Translations under genes and position numbers: made by a program | Assembly: GCF_051014685.1 (NCBI RefSeq) | Contig: NW_027479495.1 | Coordinates: forward strand, 48,915-112,914 | Length of the DNA stretch: 64,000 bases | Direction: 5' to 3' | From: Ptiloglossa arizonensis | Taxonomy: Eukaryota; Arthropoda; Insecta; Hymenoptera; Colletidae | Shown: positions 13,840-30,100 of the stretch, in pieces | Position numbering within the stretch: position 1 is the first letter of the stretch | Layout of the letters: every line of letters starts with the position of its first letter | The notes under the pieces: generated by a model | Databases searched by the model: none | Told to the model about the DNA's origin: nothing | What the model saw: the letters and a program-made list of their open reading frames with translations, nothing else

Positions 13840-15099
13840 CGTATATCGTATAACGTATAACGTATAACGTATAACGTATAACGTATAACGTATAACGTAT
13901 AACGTATAACGTATAACGTATAACGTATAACGTATAACGCATAACGTATAACGTATAACGTATAACGTATAACGTATAACGTATAACGTATAACGTACAA
14001 CGTTTAACGTATAACGTATAACGTAGAACGTATAACGTATAACGTATAACGTATAACGCATAACGTATAACGTATAACGTATAACGTATAACGTATAACG
14101 TACAACGTTCAACGTACAACGTATAATGTATAACGTATAACGTATAACGTATAACGTATAACGTATAAGGTATAACGTATAACGTATAACGTATAACGTA
14201 AAACGTATAACGTATAACGTATAACGTATAACGTATAACGTACAACGTTTAACGTATAACGTATAACGTAGAACGTATAACGTATAACGTATAACGTATA
14301 ACGGATGACGTATAACGTATAACGTACAGCGTATAACGTATAACGTATAACGTAGAACGTATAACGTACAACGTATAACGTATAACGTACAACGTATAAC
14401 GTATAACGTATATCCTATAACGCATAACGTATAACGTATAACGTATAACGTATAACGTATAACGTATAACGTATAACGTATAACGTATAACGTATAACGT
14501 ATAACGTATAACGTATAACGTATGTCGTATATAGTATAACGTATAACGTATAACGTATAACGTATAACGTATAACGTATAACGTATAACGTATAACGTAT
14601 AACGTATAACGTATAACGTATAACGTATAACGTATAACGTATAACGTATAACGTATAACGTATGTCGTATATAGTATAACGTATAACGTATAACGTATAA
14701 CGTATAACGTATAACGTATAACGTATAACGTATAATGTATAACGTAAAACGTATAACGTATAACGTATAACGTATAACGTATAACGTATAACGTATAACG
14801 TATAACGTATAACGTATAACGTATAATGTATAACGTATAACGTATAACGAATAACATATAACGTATAACGTATAACGTATAACGTATAACGTATAACGTA
14901 TAACGTATAACGTATAACGTATAACGTATAACGTATAACGTATAACGTATAACGTACAACGTCTAACGTATAACGTATAACGTATAACGTATAACGTACA
15001 ACGTATAACGTATAACGTATAACGTATAACGTATAACGTATAACGTATAACGTATAACGTATAACGTATAACGTATAGCGTATAACGTATAACGTATAA
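13805..15099. repeat. Alpha HOR unit 3 (1,295 bp, 185 heptamers)
   Basis: This is a full alpha unit. It matches unit 1 with whole-heptamer indels (CGGATGA at 14,302 against 1,624; CGTATGT at 14,521 and 14,661 against 1,836 and 1,976 when both are read from the T of TATGT). It has CGAATAA,CATATAA before the CGTCTAA, as in unit 2. The same terminal marker order appears at about 19.1-19.93 kb without a marker A at its start. Confidence 0.9.
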
Positions 15100-15134
15100 C
15101 GATTAACGTAAAACGTATGACGTATTACATATTA
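15100..15134. repeat. Marker A, copy 14
   Basis: Subtype A1; closes alpha HOR unit 3 and leads into epsilon sequence. Confidence 0.95.
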
Positions 15135-18100
15135 CGTATATCGTATAACGTATAACGTATAACGTATAACGTATAACGTATAACGTATAACGTATAACGT
15201 ATAACGTATAACGTATAACGCATAACGTATAACGTATAACGTATAACGTATAACGTATAACGTATGTCGTATATAGTATAACGTATAACGTATAACGTAT
15301 AACGTATAACGTATAACGTATAACGTATAACGTATAACGTATAACGTATAACGTATAACGTATAACGTATAACGTACAACGTATAACGTATAACGTAGAA
15401 CGTATAACGTATAACGTATAACGTATAACGGATGACGTATAACGTATAACGTACAACGTTTAACGTATAACGTATAACGTAGAACGTATAACGTACAACG
15501 TATAACGTATAACGTATAACGTATAACGTATAACGTATAACGTATAACGTATGTCGTATATAGTATAACGTATAACGTATAACGTATAACGTATAACGTA
15601 TAACGTATAACGTATAATGTATAACGTATAACGTATAACGTATAACGTATAACGTATAACGTATAACGTATAACGTATAACGTATAACGTATAACGTATA
15701 ACGTATAATGTATAACGTATAACGTATAACGTATAACGTATAACGTATATCGCATGACGTATAACGCATAACGCATAACGTATAACGTACAACGTATAAC
15801 GTATGAGGTATATCCTATAACGCATAACGTATAACGTATAACGTATAATGTATAACGTATAACGTATAACGTATAACGTATAACGTATAACGTATAACGT
15901 ATAACGTATAACGTATAACGCATAACGTATACCGTATAACGTATAACGTATAACGTATAACGTATAACGTACAACGTTTAACGTATAACGTATAACGTAG
16001 AACGTATAACGTATAACGTATAACGTATAACGGATGACGTATAACGTATAACGTACAACGTATAACGTATAACGTATAACGTAGAACGTATAACGTACAA
16101 CGTATAACGTATAACGTACAACGTATAACGTATAACGTATAACATATAACGTATGTCGTATAACGTATAACGTATAACGTATAACGTATAACGTATAACG
16201 TATAACGTATAACGTATAACGTATAACGTATAACGTATAAGGTATAACGTATAACTTATAACGTATAACGTATAACGTATAATGTATAACGTATAACGTA
16301 TAACGTATAACGTATAACGTATAACGTATAACGTATATCGCATGACGTATAACGCATAACGTATAACGTATAACGTATAACGTATAACGAATAACGTATA
16401 ACGTATATCGCATGACGTATAACATATAACGTATAACGTATAACGTACAACGTATAACGTATAACGTATATCCTATAACGCATAACGTATAACGTATAAC
16501 GTATAACGTATAACGTATAACGTATAACGTATAACGTATAACGTATAACGTATAACGTATAACGTGTAACGTATAACGTATAACGTATAACGTATAACGT
16601 ATAACGTCTAACGTATAACGTACAGCGTCTAACGTATAACGAATAACGTATAACGTATAACGTATAACGTATAACTTATAACGTATAACGTATAACGTAT
16701 AACGTATAACGTATAACGTATAACGTATGTCGTATATAGTATAACGTATAACGTATAACGTATAACGTATAACGTATAACGTATAATGTATAACGTATAA
16801 CGTATAACGTATAACGTATAACGTATAACGTATAACGTATAACGTATAACGTATAACGTATAACGTATAACGTATAATGTATAACGTATAACGTATAACG
16901 TATAACGTATAACGTATATCGCATGACGTATAACGCATAACGTATAACGTATAACGTACAACGTATAACGTATGAGGTATATCCTATAACGCATAACGTA
17001 TAACGTATAACGTATAATGTATAACGTATAACCTATAACGTATAACGTATAACGTATAACGTATAACGTATAACGTATAACGTATAACGTATAACGTATA
17101 ACGCAAAACGTATAACGTATAACGTATAACGTACAACGTTTAACGTATAACGTATAACGTATAACGTATAACGAATAACGTATAACGTATATCGCATGAC
17201 GTATAACATATAACGTATAACGTATAACGTACAACGTATAACGTATAACGTATATCCTATAACGCATAACGTATAACGTATAACGTATAACGTATAACGT
17301 ATAACGTATAACGTATAACGTATAACGTATAACGTATAACGTATAACGTGTAACGTATAACGTATAACGTATAACGTATAACGTATAACGTATAACGTAT
17401 AACGTACAGCGTCTAACGTATAACGAATAACGTATAACGTATAACGTATAACGTATAACTTATAACGTATAACGTATAACGTATAACGTATAACGTATAA
17501 CGTATAACGTATGTCGTATATAGTATAACGTATAACGTATAACGTATAACGTATAACGTATAACGTATAATGTATAACGTATAACGTATAACGTATAACG
17601 TATAACGTATAACGTATAACGTATAACGTATAACGTATAACGTATAACGTATAATGTATAACGTATAACGTATAACGTATAACGTATAACGTATATCGCA
17701 TGACGTATAACGCATAACGTATAACGTATAACGTACAACGTATAACGTATGAGGTATATCCTATAACGCATAACGTATAACGTATAACGTATAATGTATA
17801 ACGTATAACCTATAACGTATAACGTATAACGTATAACGTATAACGTATAACGTATAACGTATAACGTATAACGCATAACGTATAACGTATAACGTATAAC
17901 GTATAACGTATAACGTATAACGTACAACGTTTAACGTATAACGTATAACGTATAACGAATAACATATAACGTATAACGTATAACGTATAACGTATAACGT
18001 ATAACGTATAACGTATAACGTATAACGTACAACGTTTAACGTATAACGTATAACGTAGAACGTATAACGTATAACGTATAACGTATAACGGATGACGTAT

Positions 18101-20069
18101 AACGTATAACGTACAACGTATAACGTATAACGTATAACGTATAACGCATAACGTATAACGTATAACGTATAACGTATAACGTATAACGTATAACGTACAA
18201 CGTTTAACGTATAACGTATTACGTAGAACGTATAACGTATAACGTATAACGTATAACGCATAACGTATAACGTATAACGTATAACGTATAACGTATAACG
18301 TATAACGTATAACGTATAACGTACAACGTTTAACGTATAACGTATAACGTAGAACGTATAACGTATAACGTATAACGTATAACGGATGACGTATAACGTA
18401 TAACGTACAACGTTTAACGTATAACGTATAACGTAGAACGTATAACGTATAACGTATAACGTATAACGTATAATGTATAACGTAAAACGCATAACGTATA
18501 ACGTATAACGTATAACGCATAACGTATAACGTATAACGTACAACGTTTAACGTATAACGTATAACGTAGAACGTATAACGTATAACGTATAACGTATAAC
18601 GTATAATGTATAACGTAAAACGCATAACGTATAACGTATAACGTATAACGTATAACGTATAACGTATAACGTATAACGTATAACGTATAATGTATAACGT
18701 ATAACGTATAACGAATAACATATAACGTATAACGTATAACGTATAACGTATAACGTATAACGTATAACGTATAACGTATAACGTACAACGTCTAACGTAT
18801 AACGTATAACGTATAACGTATAACGTACAACGTTTAACGTATAACGCATAACGTATAACGTATAACGTATAACGTATAACGTATAACGTATAACGTATAA
18901 CGTATAACGCATAACGTATAACGTATAACGTATAACGTATAACGTATAACGTATAACGTATAACGTATAACGTATGTCGTATATAGTATAACGTATAACG
19001 TATAACGTATAACATATAACGTATAACGTATAACGTATAATGTATAACGTATAACGTAAAACGTATAACGTGTAACGTATAACGTATAACGTATAACGTA
19101 TAACGCATAACGTATAACGTATAACGTATAACGTATAACGTATAACGTACAACGTTCAACGTACAACGTATAATGTATAACGTATAACGTATAACGTATA
19201 ACGTATAAGGTATAACGTATAACGTATAACGTATAACGTATAACGTATAACGTATAACGTATAACGTATAACGTATAACGTACAACGTTTAACGTATAAC
19301 GTATAACGTAGAACGTATAACGTATAACGTATAACGTATAACGGATGACGTATAACGTATAACGTACAACGTATAACGTATAACGTATAACGTAGAACGT
19401 ATAACGTACAACGTATAACGTATAACGTACAACGTATAACGTATAACGTATATCCTATAACGCATAACGTATAACGTATAACGTATAACGTATAACGTAT
19501 AACGTATAACGTATAACGTATAACGTATAACGTATAACGTATAACGTATGTCGTATATAGTATAACGTATAACGTATAACGTATAACGTATAACGTATAA
19601 CGTATAACGTATAACGTATAACGTATAACGTATAACGTATAACGTATAACGTATAACGTATGTCGTATATAGTATAACGTATAACGTATAACGTATAACG
19701 TATAACGTATAACGTATAATGTATAACGTATAACGTATAACGTATAACGTATACCGTATAACGTATAACGTATAACGTATAACGTATAACGTATAACGTA
19801 TAATGTATAACGTATAACGTATAACGAATAACATATAACGTATAACGTATAACGTATAACGTATAACGTATAACGTATAACGTATAACGTATAACGTATA
19901 ACGTATAACGTATAACGTATAACGTACAACGTCTAACGTATAACGTATAACGTATAACGTATAACGTACAACGTATAACGTACAACGTATAACGTATAAC
20001 GTATAACGTATAACGTATAACGTATAACGTATAACGTATAACGTATAGCGTATAACGTATAACGTATAA

Positions 20070-20104
20070 CGATTAACGTAAAACGTATGACGTATTACAT
20101 ATTA
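20070..20104. repeat. Marker A, copy 15
   Basis: Subtype A1; 4,970 bp (710 heptamers) from copy 14. The next copy is 31 kb away: the marker is absent from 20.1 to 51.3 kb. Confidence 0.95.
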
Positions 20105-20954
20105 CGTATATCGTATAACGTATAACGTATAACGTATAACGTATAACGTATAACGTATAACGTATAACGTATAACGTATAACGTATAACGCATAACGTAT
20201 AACGTATAACGTATAACCTATAACGCATAACGTATAACGTACAACGTTTAACGTATAACGTATAACGTAGAACGTATAACGTATAACGTATAACGTATAA
20301 CGCATAACGTATAACGTATAACGTATAACGTATAACGTATAACGTATAACGTATAACGTACAACGTTTAACGTATAACGTATAACGTAGAACGTATAACG
20401 TATAACGTATAACGTATAACGGATGACGTATAACGTATAACGTACAACGTTTAACGTATAACGTATAACGTAGAACGTATAACGTACAACGTATAACGTA
20501 TAACGTCCAACGTATAACGTATAACGTATATCCTATAACCCATAACGTATAACGTATAACGTATAACGTATAACGTATAACGTATAACGTATAACGTATA
20601 ACGTATAACGTATAACGTATAACGTATAACGTATAACGTATAACGTATAACGTATGTCGTATATAGTATAACGTATAACGTATAACGTATAACGTATAAC
20701 GTATAATGTATAACGTATAACGTATAACGTATAACGTATAACGTATAACGTATAACGTATAACGTATAACGTATAACGTATAACGTATAATGTATAACGT
20801 ATAACGTATAACGTATAACGTATAACGTATAACGTATATCGCATGACGTATAACGCATAACGCATAACGTATAACGTACAACGTATAACGTATAACGCAT
20901 AACGTATAACGTATAACGTATAACGTATAACGTATAACGTATAACGTACAACGT

Positions 20955-22440
20955 TTAACGTATAACGTATAACGTAGAACGTATAACGTATAACGTATAA
21001 CGTATAACGGATGACGTATAACGTATAACGTACAACGTATAACGTATAACGTATAACGTAGGACGTATAACGTACAACGTATAACGTATAACGTACAACG
21101 TATAACGTATAACGTATAACGTATAACGTATGTCGTATAACGTATAACGTATAACGTATAACGTATAACGTATAACGTATAACGTATAACGTATAACGTA
21201 TAACGTATAACGTATAAGGTATAACGTATAACTTATAACGTATAACGTATAACGTATAATGTATAACGTATAACGTATAACGTATAACGTATAACGTATA
21301 ACGTATATCGCATGACGTATAACGCATAACGTATAACGTATAACGTATAACGTATAACGAATAACGTATAACGTATATCGCATGACGTATAACATATAAC
21401 GTATAACGTATAACGTACAACGTATAACGTATAACGTATATCCTATAACGCATAACGTATAACGTATAACGTATAACGTATAACGTATAACGTATAACGT
21501 ATAACGTATAACGTATAACGTATAACGTATAACGTATAACGTATAACGTATAACGTATAACGTATAACGTATAACGTATAACGTATAACGTATAACGTAC
21601 AGCGTCTAACGTATAACGAATAACGTATAACGTATAACGTATAACGTATAACTTATAACGTATAACGTATAACGTATAACGTATAACGTATAACGTATAA
21701 CGTATGTCGTATATAGTATAACGTATAACGTATAACGTATAACGTATAACGTATAACGTATAATGTATAACGTATAACGTATAACGTATAACGTATAACG
21801 TATAACGTATAACGTATAACGTATAACGTATAACGTATAACGTATAATGTATAACGTATAACGTATAACGTATAACGTATAACGTATAACGTATATCGCA
21901 TGACGTATAACGCATAACGTATAACGTATAACGTACAACGTATAACGTATGAGGTATATCCTATAACGCATAACGTATAACGTATAACGTATAATGTATA
22001 ACGTATAACCTATAACGTATAACGTATAACGTATAACGTATAACGTATAACGTATAACGTATAACGTATAACGCATAACGTATAACGTATAACGTATAAC
22101 GTATAACGTATAACGTATAACGTACAACGTTTAACGTATAACGTATAACGTAGAACGTATAACGTATAACGTATAACGTATAACGGATGACGTATAATGT
22201 ATAACGTACAACGTATAACGTATAACGTATAACGTAGAACGTATAACGTACAACGTATAACGTATAACGTACAACGTATAACGTATAACGTATATCCTAT
22301 AACGCATAACGTATAACGTATAACGTATAACGTATAATGTATAACGTATAACGTATAACGAATGACGTATAACGTATAACGTATAACGTATAACGTATAA
22401 CGTATAACGTATAACGTATAACGTATAACGTATAACGTAT
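20955..22440. repeat. Epsilon tandem HOR, copy 1 (period about 1,757 bp)
   Basis: Landmarks and their partners in copy 2: CGTACAG 21,596/23,353; CGTATGT 21,701/23,458; CGTATGA,GGTATAT 21,946/23,696; CGGATGA 22,184/23,941; CGAATGA 22,359/24,116. Offsets range from 1,750 to 1,764 bp in steps of 7. The end points are approximate. Confidence 0.85.
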
Positions 22441-22718
22441 AACGTATAACGTATAACGCATAAGGTATAACGTATAACTTATAACGTATAACGTATAACG
22501 TATAATGTATAACGTATAACGTATAACGTATAACGTATAACGTATAACGTATAACGTATAATGTATAACGTATAACGTATAACGTATAACGTATAACGTA
22601 TATCGCATGACGTATAACGCATAACGCATAACGTATAACGTACAACGTATAACGTATAACGCATAACGTATAACGTATAACGTATAACGTATAACGTATA
22701 ACGTATAACGTACAACGT

Positions 22719-24200
22719 TTAACGTATAACGTATAACGTAGAACGTATAACGTATAACGTATAACGTATAACGGATGACGTATAACGTATAACGTACAAC
22801 GTATAACGTATTACGTATAACGTAGGACGTATAACGTACAACGTATAACGTATAACGTACAACGTATAACGTATAACGTATAACGTATAACGTATGTCGT
22901 ATAACGTATAACGTATAACGTATAACGTATAACGTATAACGTATAACGTATAACGTATAACGTATAACGTATAACGTATAAGGTATAACGTATAACTTAT
23001 AACGTATAACGTATAACGTATAATGTATAACGTATAACGTATAACGTATAACGTATAACGTATAACGTATATCGCATGACGTATAACGCATAACGTATAA
23101 CGTATAACGTATAACGTATAACGAATAACGTATAACGTATATCGCATGACGTATAACATATAACGTATAACGTATAACGTACAACGTATAACGTATAACG
23201 TATATCCTATAACGCATAACGTATAACGTATAACGTATAACGTATAACGTATAACGTATAACGTATAACGTATAACGTATAACGTATAACGTATAACGTA
23301 TAACGTATAACGTATAACGTATAACGTATAACGTATAACGTATAACGTATAACGTACAGCGTCTAACGTATAACGAATAACGTATAACGTATAACGTATA
23401 ACGTATAACTTATAACGTATAACGTATAACGTATAACGTATAACGTATAACGTATAACGTATGTCGTATATAGTATAACGTATAACGTATAACGTATAAC
23501 GTATAACGTATAACGTATAATGTATAACCTATAACGTATAACGTATAACGTATAACGTATAACGTATAACGTATAACGTATAACGTATAACGTATAACGT
23601 ATAATGTATAACGTATAACGTATAACGTATAACGTATAACGTATATCGCATGACGTATAACGCATAACGTATAACGTATAACGTACAACGTATAACGTAT
23701 GAGGTATATCCTATAACGCATAACCTATAACGTATAACGTATAATGTATAACGTATAACCTATAACGTATAACGTATAACGTATAACGTATAACGTATAA
23801 CGTATAACGTATAACGTATAACGTATAACGCATAACGTATAACGTATAACGTATAACGTATAACGTATAACGTATAACGTACAACGTTTAACGTATAACG
23901 TATAACGTAGAACGTATAACGTATAACGTATAACGTATAACGGATGACGTATAACGTATAACGTACAACGTATAACGTATAACGTATAACGTAGAACGTA
24001 TAACGTACAACGTATAACGTATAACGTACAACGTATAACGTATAACGTATATCCTATAACGCATAACGTATAACGTATAACGTATAACGTATAATGTATA
24101 ACGTATAACGTATAACGAATGACGTATAACGTATAACGTATAACGTATAACGTATAACGTATAACGTATAACGTATAACGTATAACGTATAACGTATAAC
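22719..24200. repeat. Epsilon tandem HOR, copy 2
   Basis: Partner of the preceding copy. It diverges after about 24,200, where copy 1 has CGCATAA,GGTATAA and copy 2 has CGTATAG, TGTATAA and CGTATAC. A related segment at 16.2-17.95 kb shares the CGTACAG to CGTATGA,GGTATAT part at offsets of 4,193-4,200 bp from copy 1. Confidence 0.85.
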
Positions 24201-24339
24201 GTATAACGTATAACGTATAACGTATAACGTATAACGTATAACGTATAACGTATAGCGTATAACGTATAATGTATAACGTATACCGTACAACGTATAACGT
24301 ATAACGTATAACGTATAACGTATAACGTATAACGTACAA

Positions 24340-24403
24340 CGTTTAACGTATACCGTATAACGAATAACGTATAACGTATATCGCATGACGTATAACATAT
24401 AAC
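24340..24403. repeat. Marker B, first of nine copies
   Basis: Order: CGTTTAA, CGTATAC, CGTATAA, CGAATAA, CGTATAA, CGTATAT, CGCATGA, CGTATAA, CATATAA. Further copies start at 25,306, 26,524, 46,390, 49,911, 50,548, 51,898, 52,619 and 54,359. The delta copies carry CGTATTA (49,911 and 51,898) or CGAGTAA (50,548, 52,619 and 54,359) in place of one unit, which sorts them into two alternating subtypes. Confidence 0.88.
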
Positions 24404-27160
24404 GTATAACGTACAACGTTTAACGTATAACGTATAACGTAGAACGTATAACGTATAACGTATAACGTATAACGGATGACGTATAACGTATAACGTACAA
24501 CGTATAACGTATAACGTATAACGTAGAACGTATAACGTACAACGTATAACGTATAACGTACAACGTATAACGTATAACGTATAACGTATAACGTATAATG
24601 TATAACGTATAACGTATATCGTATAACGTATAACGTATATCGCATGACGTATAACGCATAACGTATAACGTATAACGTACAACGTATAACGTATGAGGTA
24701 TATCCTATAACGCATAACGTATAACGTATAACGTATAATGTATAACGTATAACCTATAACGTATAACGTATAACGTATAACGTATAACGTATAACGTATA
24801 ACGTATAACGTATAACGCATAACGTATAACGTATAACGTATAACGTATAACGTATAACGTATAACGTACAACGTTTAACGTATAACGTATAACGTAGAAC
24901 GTATAACGTATAACGTATAACGTATAACGGATGACGTATAACGTATAACGTACAACGTATAACGTATAACGTATAACGTAGAACGTATAACGTACAACGT
25001 ATAACGTATAACGTACAACGTATAACGTATAACGTATATCCTATAACGCATAACGTATAACGTATAACGTATAACGTATAATGTATAACGTATAACGTAT
25101 AACGAATAACGTATAACGTATAACGTATAACGTATAACGTATAACGTATAACGTATAACGTATAACGTATAACGTATAACGTATAACGTATAACGTATAA
25201 CGTATAGCGTATAACGTATAATGTATAACGTATACCGTACAACGTATAACGTATAACGTATAACGTATAACGTATAACGTATAACGTATAACGTATAACG
25301 TACAACGTTTAACGTATACCGTATAACGAATAACGTATAACGTATATCGCATGACGTATAACATATAACGTATAACGTATAACGTACAACGTATAACGTA
25401 TAACGTATATCCTATAACGCATAACGTATAACGTATAACGTATAACGTATAACGTATAACGTATAACGTATAACGTATAACGTATAACGTATAACGTATA
25501 ACGTATAACGTATAACGTATAACGTATAACGTATAACGTATAACGTATAACGTATAACGTATAACGTACAGCGTCTAACGTATAACGAATAACGTATAAC
25601 GTATAACGTATAACGTATAACTTATAACGTATTACGTATAACGTATAACGTATAACGTATAACGTATAACGTATGTCGTATATAGTATAACGTATAACGT
25701 ATAACGTATAACGTATAACGTATAACGTATAACGTATAATGTATAACGTATAACGTATAACGTATAACGTATAACGTATAACGTATATCGTATAACGTAT
25801 AACGTATAACGTATAACGTATAATGTATAACGTATAACGTATAACGTATAACGTATAACGTATATCGCATGACGTATAACGCATAACGTATAACGTATAA
25901 CGTACAACGTATAACGTATGAGGTTTATCCTATAACGCATAACGTATAACGTATAACGTATAATGTATAACGTATAACCTATAACGTATAACGTATAACG
26001 TATAACGTATAACGTATAACGTATAACGTATAACGTATAACGTATAACGCATAAGGTATAACGTATAACGTATAACGTATAACGTATAACGTATAACGTA
26101 CAACGTTTAACGTATAACGTATAACGTAGAACGTATAACGTATAACGTATAACGTATAACGGATGACGTATAACGTATAACGTACAACGTATAACGTATA
26201 ACGTATAACGTAGAACGTATAACGTACAACGTATAACGTATAACGTACAACGTATAACGTATAACGTATATCCTATAACGCATAACGTATAACGTATAAC
26301 GTATAACGTATAATGTATAACGTATAACGTATAACGAATAACGTATAACGTATAACGTATAACGTATAACGTATAACGTATAACGTATAACGTATAACGT
26401 ATAACGTATAACGTATAACGTATAACGTATAGCGTATAACGTATAACGTATAACGTATACCGTACAACGTATAACGTATAACGTATAACGTATAACGTAT
26501 AACGTATAACGTATAACGTACAACGTTTAACGTATACCGTATAACGAATAACGTATAACGTATATCGCATGACGTATAACATATAACGTATAACGTATAA
26601 CGTACAACGTATAACGTATAACGTATATCCTATAACGCATAACGTATAACGTATAACGTATAACGTATAACGTATAACGTATAACGTATAACGTATAACG
26701 TATAACGTATAACGTATAACGTATAACGTATAACGTATAACGTATAACGTATAACGTATAACGTATAACGTATAACGTATAACGTATAACGTATAACGTA
26801 TAACGTATAACGTACAGCGTCTAACGTATAACGAATAACGTATAACGTATAACGTATAACGTATAACTTATAACGTATAACGTATAACGTATAAAGTATA
26901 ACGTATAACGTATAACGTATAACGTAAGTCGTATATAGTATAACGTATAACGTATAACGTATAACGTATAACGTATAACGTATAATGTATAACGTATAAC
27001 GTATAACGTATAACGTATAACGTATAACGTATAACGTATAACGTATAACGTATAACGTATAACGTATAACGTATAATGTATAACGTATAACGTATAACGT
27101 ATAACGTATAACGTATATCGCATGACGTATAACGCATAACGTATAACGTATAACGTACAA

Positions 27161-30100
27161 CGTATAACGTATGAGGTATATCCTATAACGCATAACGTAT
27201 AACGTATAACGTATAATGTATAACGTATAACGTATAACGTATAACGTATAACGTATAACGTATAACGTATAATGTATAACGTATAACGTATAACGTATAA
27301 CGTATAACGTATATCGCATGACGTATAACGCATAACGTATAACGTATAACGTACAACGTATAACGTATGAGGTATATCCTATAACGCATAACGTATAACG
27401 TATAACGTATAATGTATAACGTATAACGTATAACGTATAACGTATAACGTATAACGTATAACGTATAACGTATAACGTATAACGTATAACGTATAACGTA
27501 TAACGTATAACGTATAACGTACAGCGTCTAACGTATAACGAATAACGTATAACGTATAACGTATAACGTATAACTTATAACGCATAACGTATAACGTATA
27601 ACGTATAACGTATAACGTACAACGTATAACGTATAACGTATAACGTATAACGTATAACGTATAACGTATAACGCATAACGTATAACGTATAACGTATAAC
27701 GTATAACGTATAACGTATAACGTACAACGTTTAACGTATAACGTATAACGTAGAACGTATAACGTATAACGTATAACGTATAACGGATGACGTATAACGT
27801 ATAACGTACAACGTATAACGTATAACGTATAACGTAGAACGTATAACGTACAACGTATAACGTATAACGTACAACGTATAACGTATAACGTATATCCTAT
27901 AACGCATAACGTATAACGTATAACGTATAACGTATAACGTATAACGTATAACGTATAACGTATAACGTATAACGTATAACGTATAACGTATAACGTATAA
28001 CGTATGTCGTATATAGTATAACGTATAACGTATAACGTATAACGTATAACGTATAACGTATAATGTATAACGTATAACGTATAACGTATAACGTATAACG
28101 TATAACGTATAACGTATAACGTATAACGTATAACGTATAACGTATAACGTATAACGTATAACGTATAACGTATAACGTATAACGTATGTCGTATATAGTA
28201 TAACGTATAACGTACAACGTATAACGTATAACGTATAACGTAGAACGTATAACGTACAACGTATAACGTATAACGTACAACGTATAACGTATAACGTATA
28301 TCCTATAACGCATAACGTATAACGTATAACGTATAACGTATAACGTATAACGTATAACGTATAACGTATAACGTATAACGTATAACGTATAACGTATAAC
28401 GTATAACGTATGTCGTATATAGTATAACGTATAACGTATAACGTATAACGTATAACGTATAACGTATAATGTATAACGTATAACGTATAACGTATAACGT
28501 ATAACGTATAACGTATAACGTATAACGTATAACGTATAACGTATAACGTATAACGTATAACGTATAACGTATAACGTATAACGTATAACGTATAACGTAT
28601 AACGTATAACGTATAACGTATAACGTATAACGTATAACGTATAACGTATAACGTATAACGTACAACGTTCAACGTACAACGTATAATGTATAACGTATAA
28701 CGTATAACGTATAACGTATAAGGTATAACGTATAACGTATAACGTATAACGTATAACGTATAACGTATAACGTATAACGTATAACGTATAACGTATAACG
28801 TATAACGTATAACGTACAACGTTTAACGTATAACGCATAACGTAGAACGTATAACGTATAACGTATAACGTATAACGTATAACGTATAACGTATAACGTA
28901 TAACGTATAACGTATAACGTATAACGTATAACGTATAACGTACAGCGTCTAACGTATAACGAATAACGTATAACGTATAACGTATAACGTATAACGTATA
29001 ACGTATAACGTATAATGTATAACGTATAACGTATAACGTACAACGTTCAACGTACAACGTATAATGTATAACGTATAACGTATAACGTATAACGTATAAG
29101 GTATAACGTATAACGTATAACGTATAACGTAAAACGTATAACGTATAACGTATAACGTATAACGTATAACGTACAACGTTTAACGTATAACGTATAACGT
29201 AGAACGTATAACGTATAACGTATAACGTATAACGGATGACGTATAACGTATAACGTACAGCGTATAACGTATAACGTATAACGTAGAACGTATAACGTAC
29301 AACGTATAACGTATAACGTACAACGTATAACGTATAACGTATATCCTATAACGCATAACGTATAACGTATAACGTATAACGTATAACGTATAACGTATAA
29401 CGTATAACGTATAACGTATAACGTATAACGTATAACGTATAACGTATGTCGTATATAGTATAACGTATAACGTATAACGTATAACGTATAACGTATAACG
29501 TATAACGTAGAACGTATAACGTATAACGTATAACGTATAACGTATAACGTATAACGTATAACGTATAACGTATAACGTATGGCGTATAACGTATAACGTA
29601 TAACGTATAACGTATACAGTATAACGTATAACGTATAACGTATAACGTATAACGTATAACGTATACAGTATAACGTATAACGTATAACGTGTAACGTATA
29701 ACGTATAACGTATAACGTATAACGTATAACGTATAACGTATACAGTATAACGTATAACGTATAACGTGTAACGTATAACGTATAACGTATAACGTATAAC
29801 GTATAACGTATAACGTATAACGTATAACGTATAACGTATAACGTATAACGTATAACGTATAACGTATAACGTATAACGTATACAGTATAACGTATAACGT
29901 ATAACGTGTAACGTATAACGTATAACGTATAACGTATAACGTATAACGTATAACGTATAACGTATAACGTATAACGTATAACGTATAACGTATAACGTAT
30001 AACGTATACAGTATAACGTATAACGTATAACGTATAACGTATAACGTATAACGTATACAGTATAACGTATAACGTATAACGTGTAACGTATAACGTATAA

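Larger units (their letters stand above)
9801..15790. repeat. Zone 4: alpha higher-order repeats
   Basis: No gene. Marker A starts at 9,801, 10,424, 11,691, 13,378, 13,805 and 15,100, cutting the zone into units of 623, 1,267, 1,687, 427 and 1,295 bp, all multiples of 7. The 1,267 and 1,295 bp units are full alpha HORs. The 623 bp unit has the same marker order with the middle and end missing. The 1,687 bp unit carries the 12,431-13,110 segment shared with 61-740. Confidence 0.9.
15791..27160. repeat. Zone 5: epsilon-family higher-order repeats
   Basis: No gene. The hallmark is CGTATGA followed by GGTATAT and CCTATAA, starting at 15,800, 16,969, 17,746, 21,946, 23,696, 24,690 and 25,915 (the last with GGTTTAT). 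A second hallmark is CGTATAT,CGCATGA, often followed by CATATAA. Tandem units of about 1.75 kb run through 20.9-24.2 kb. The rows at 17,761-17,940 and 21,961-22,140 are identical. An alpha-like island at about 18.0-20.1 kb carries the marker order of the alpha HOR and ends with marker A at 20,070. Confidence 0.87.
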
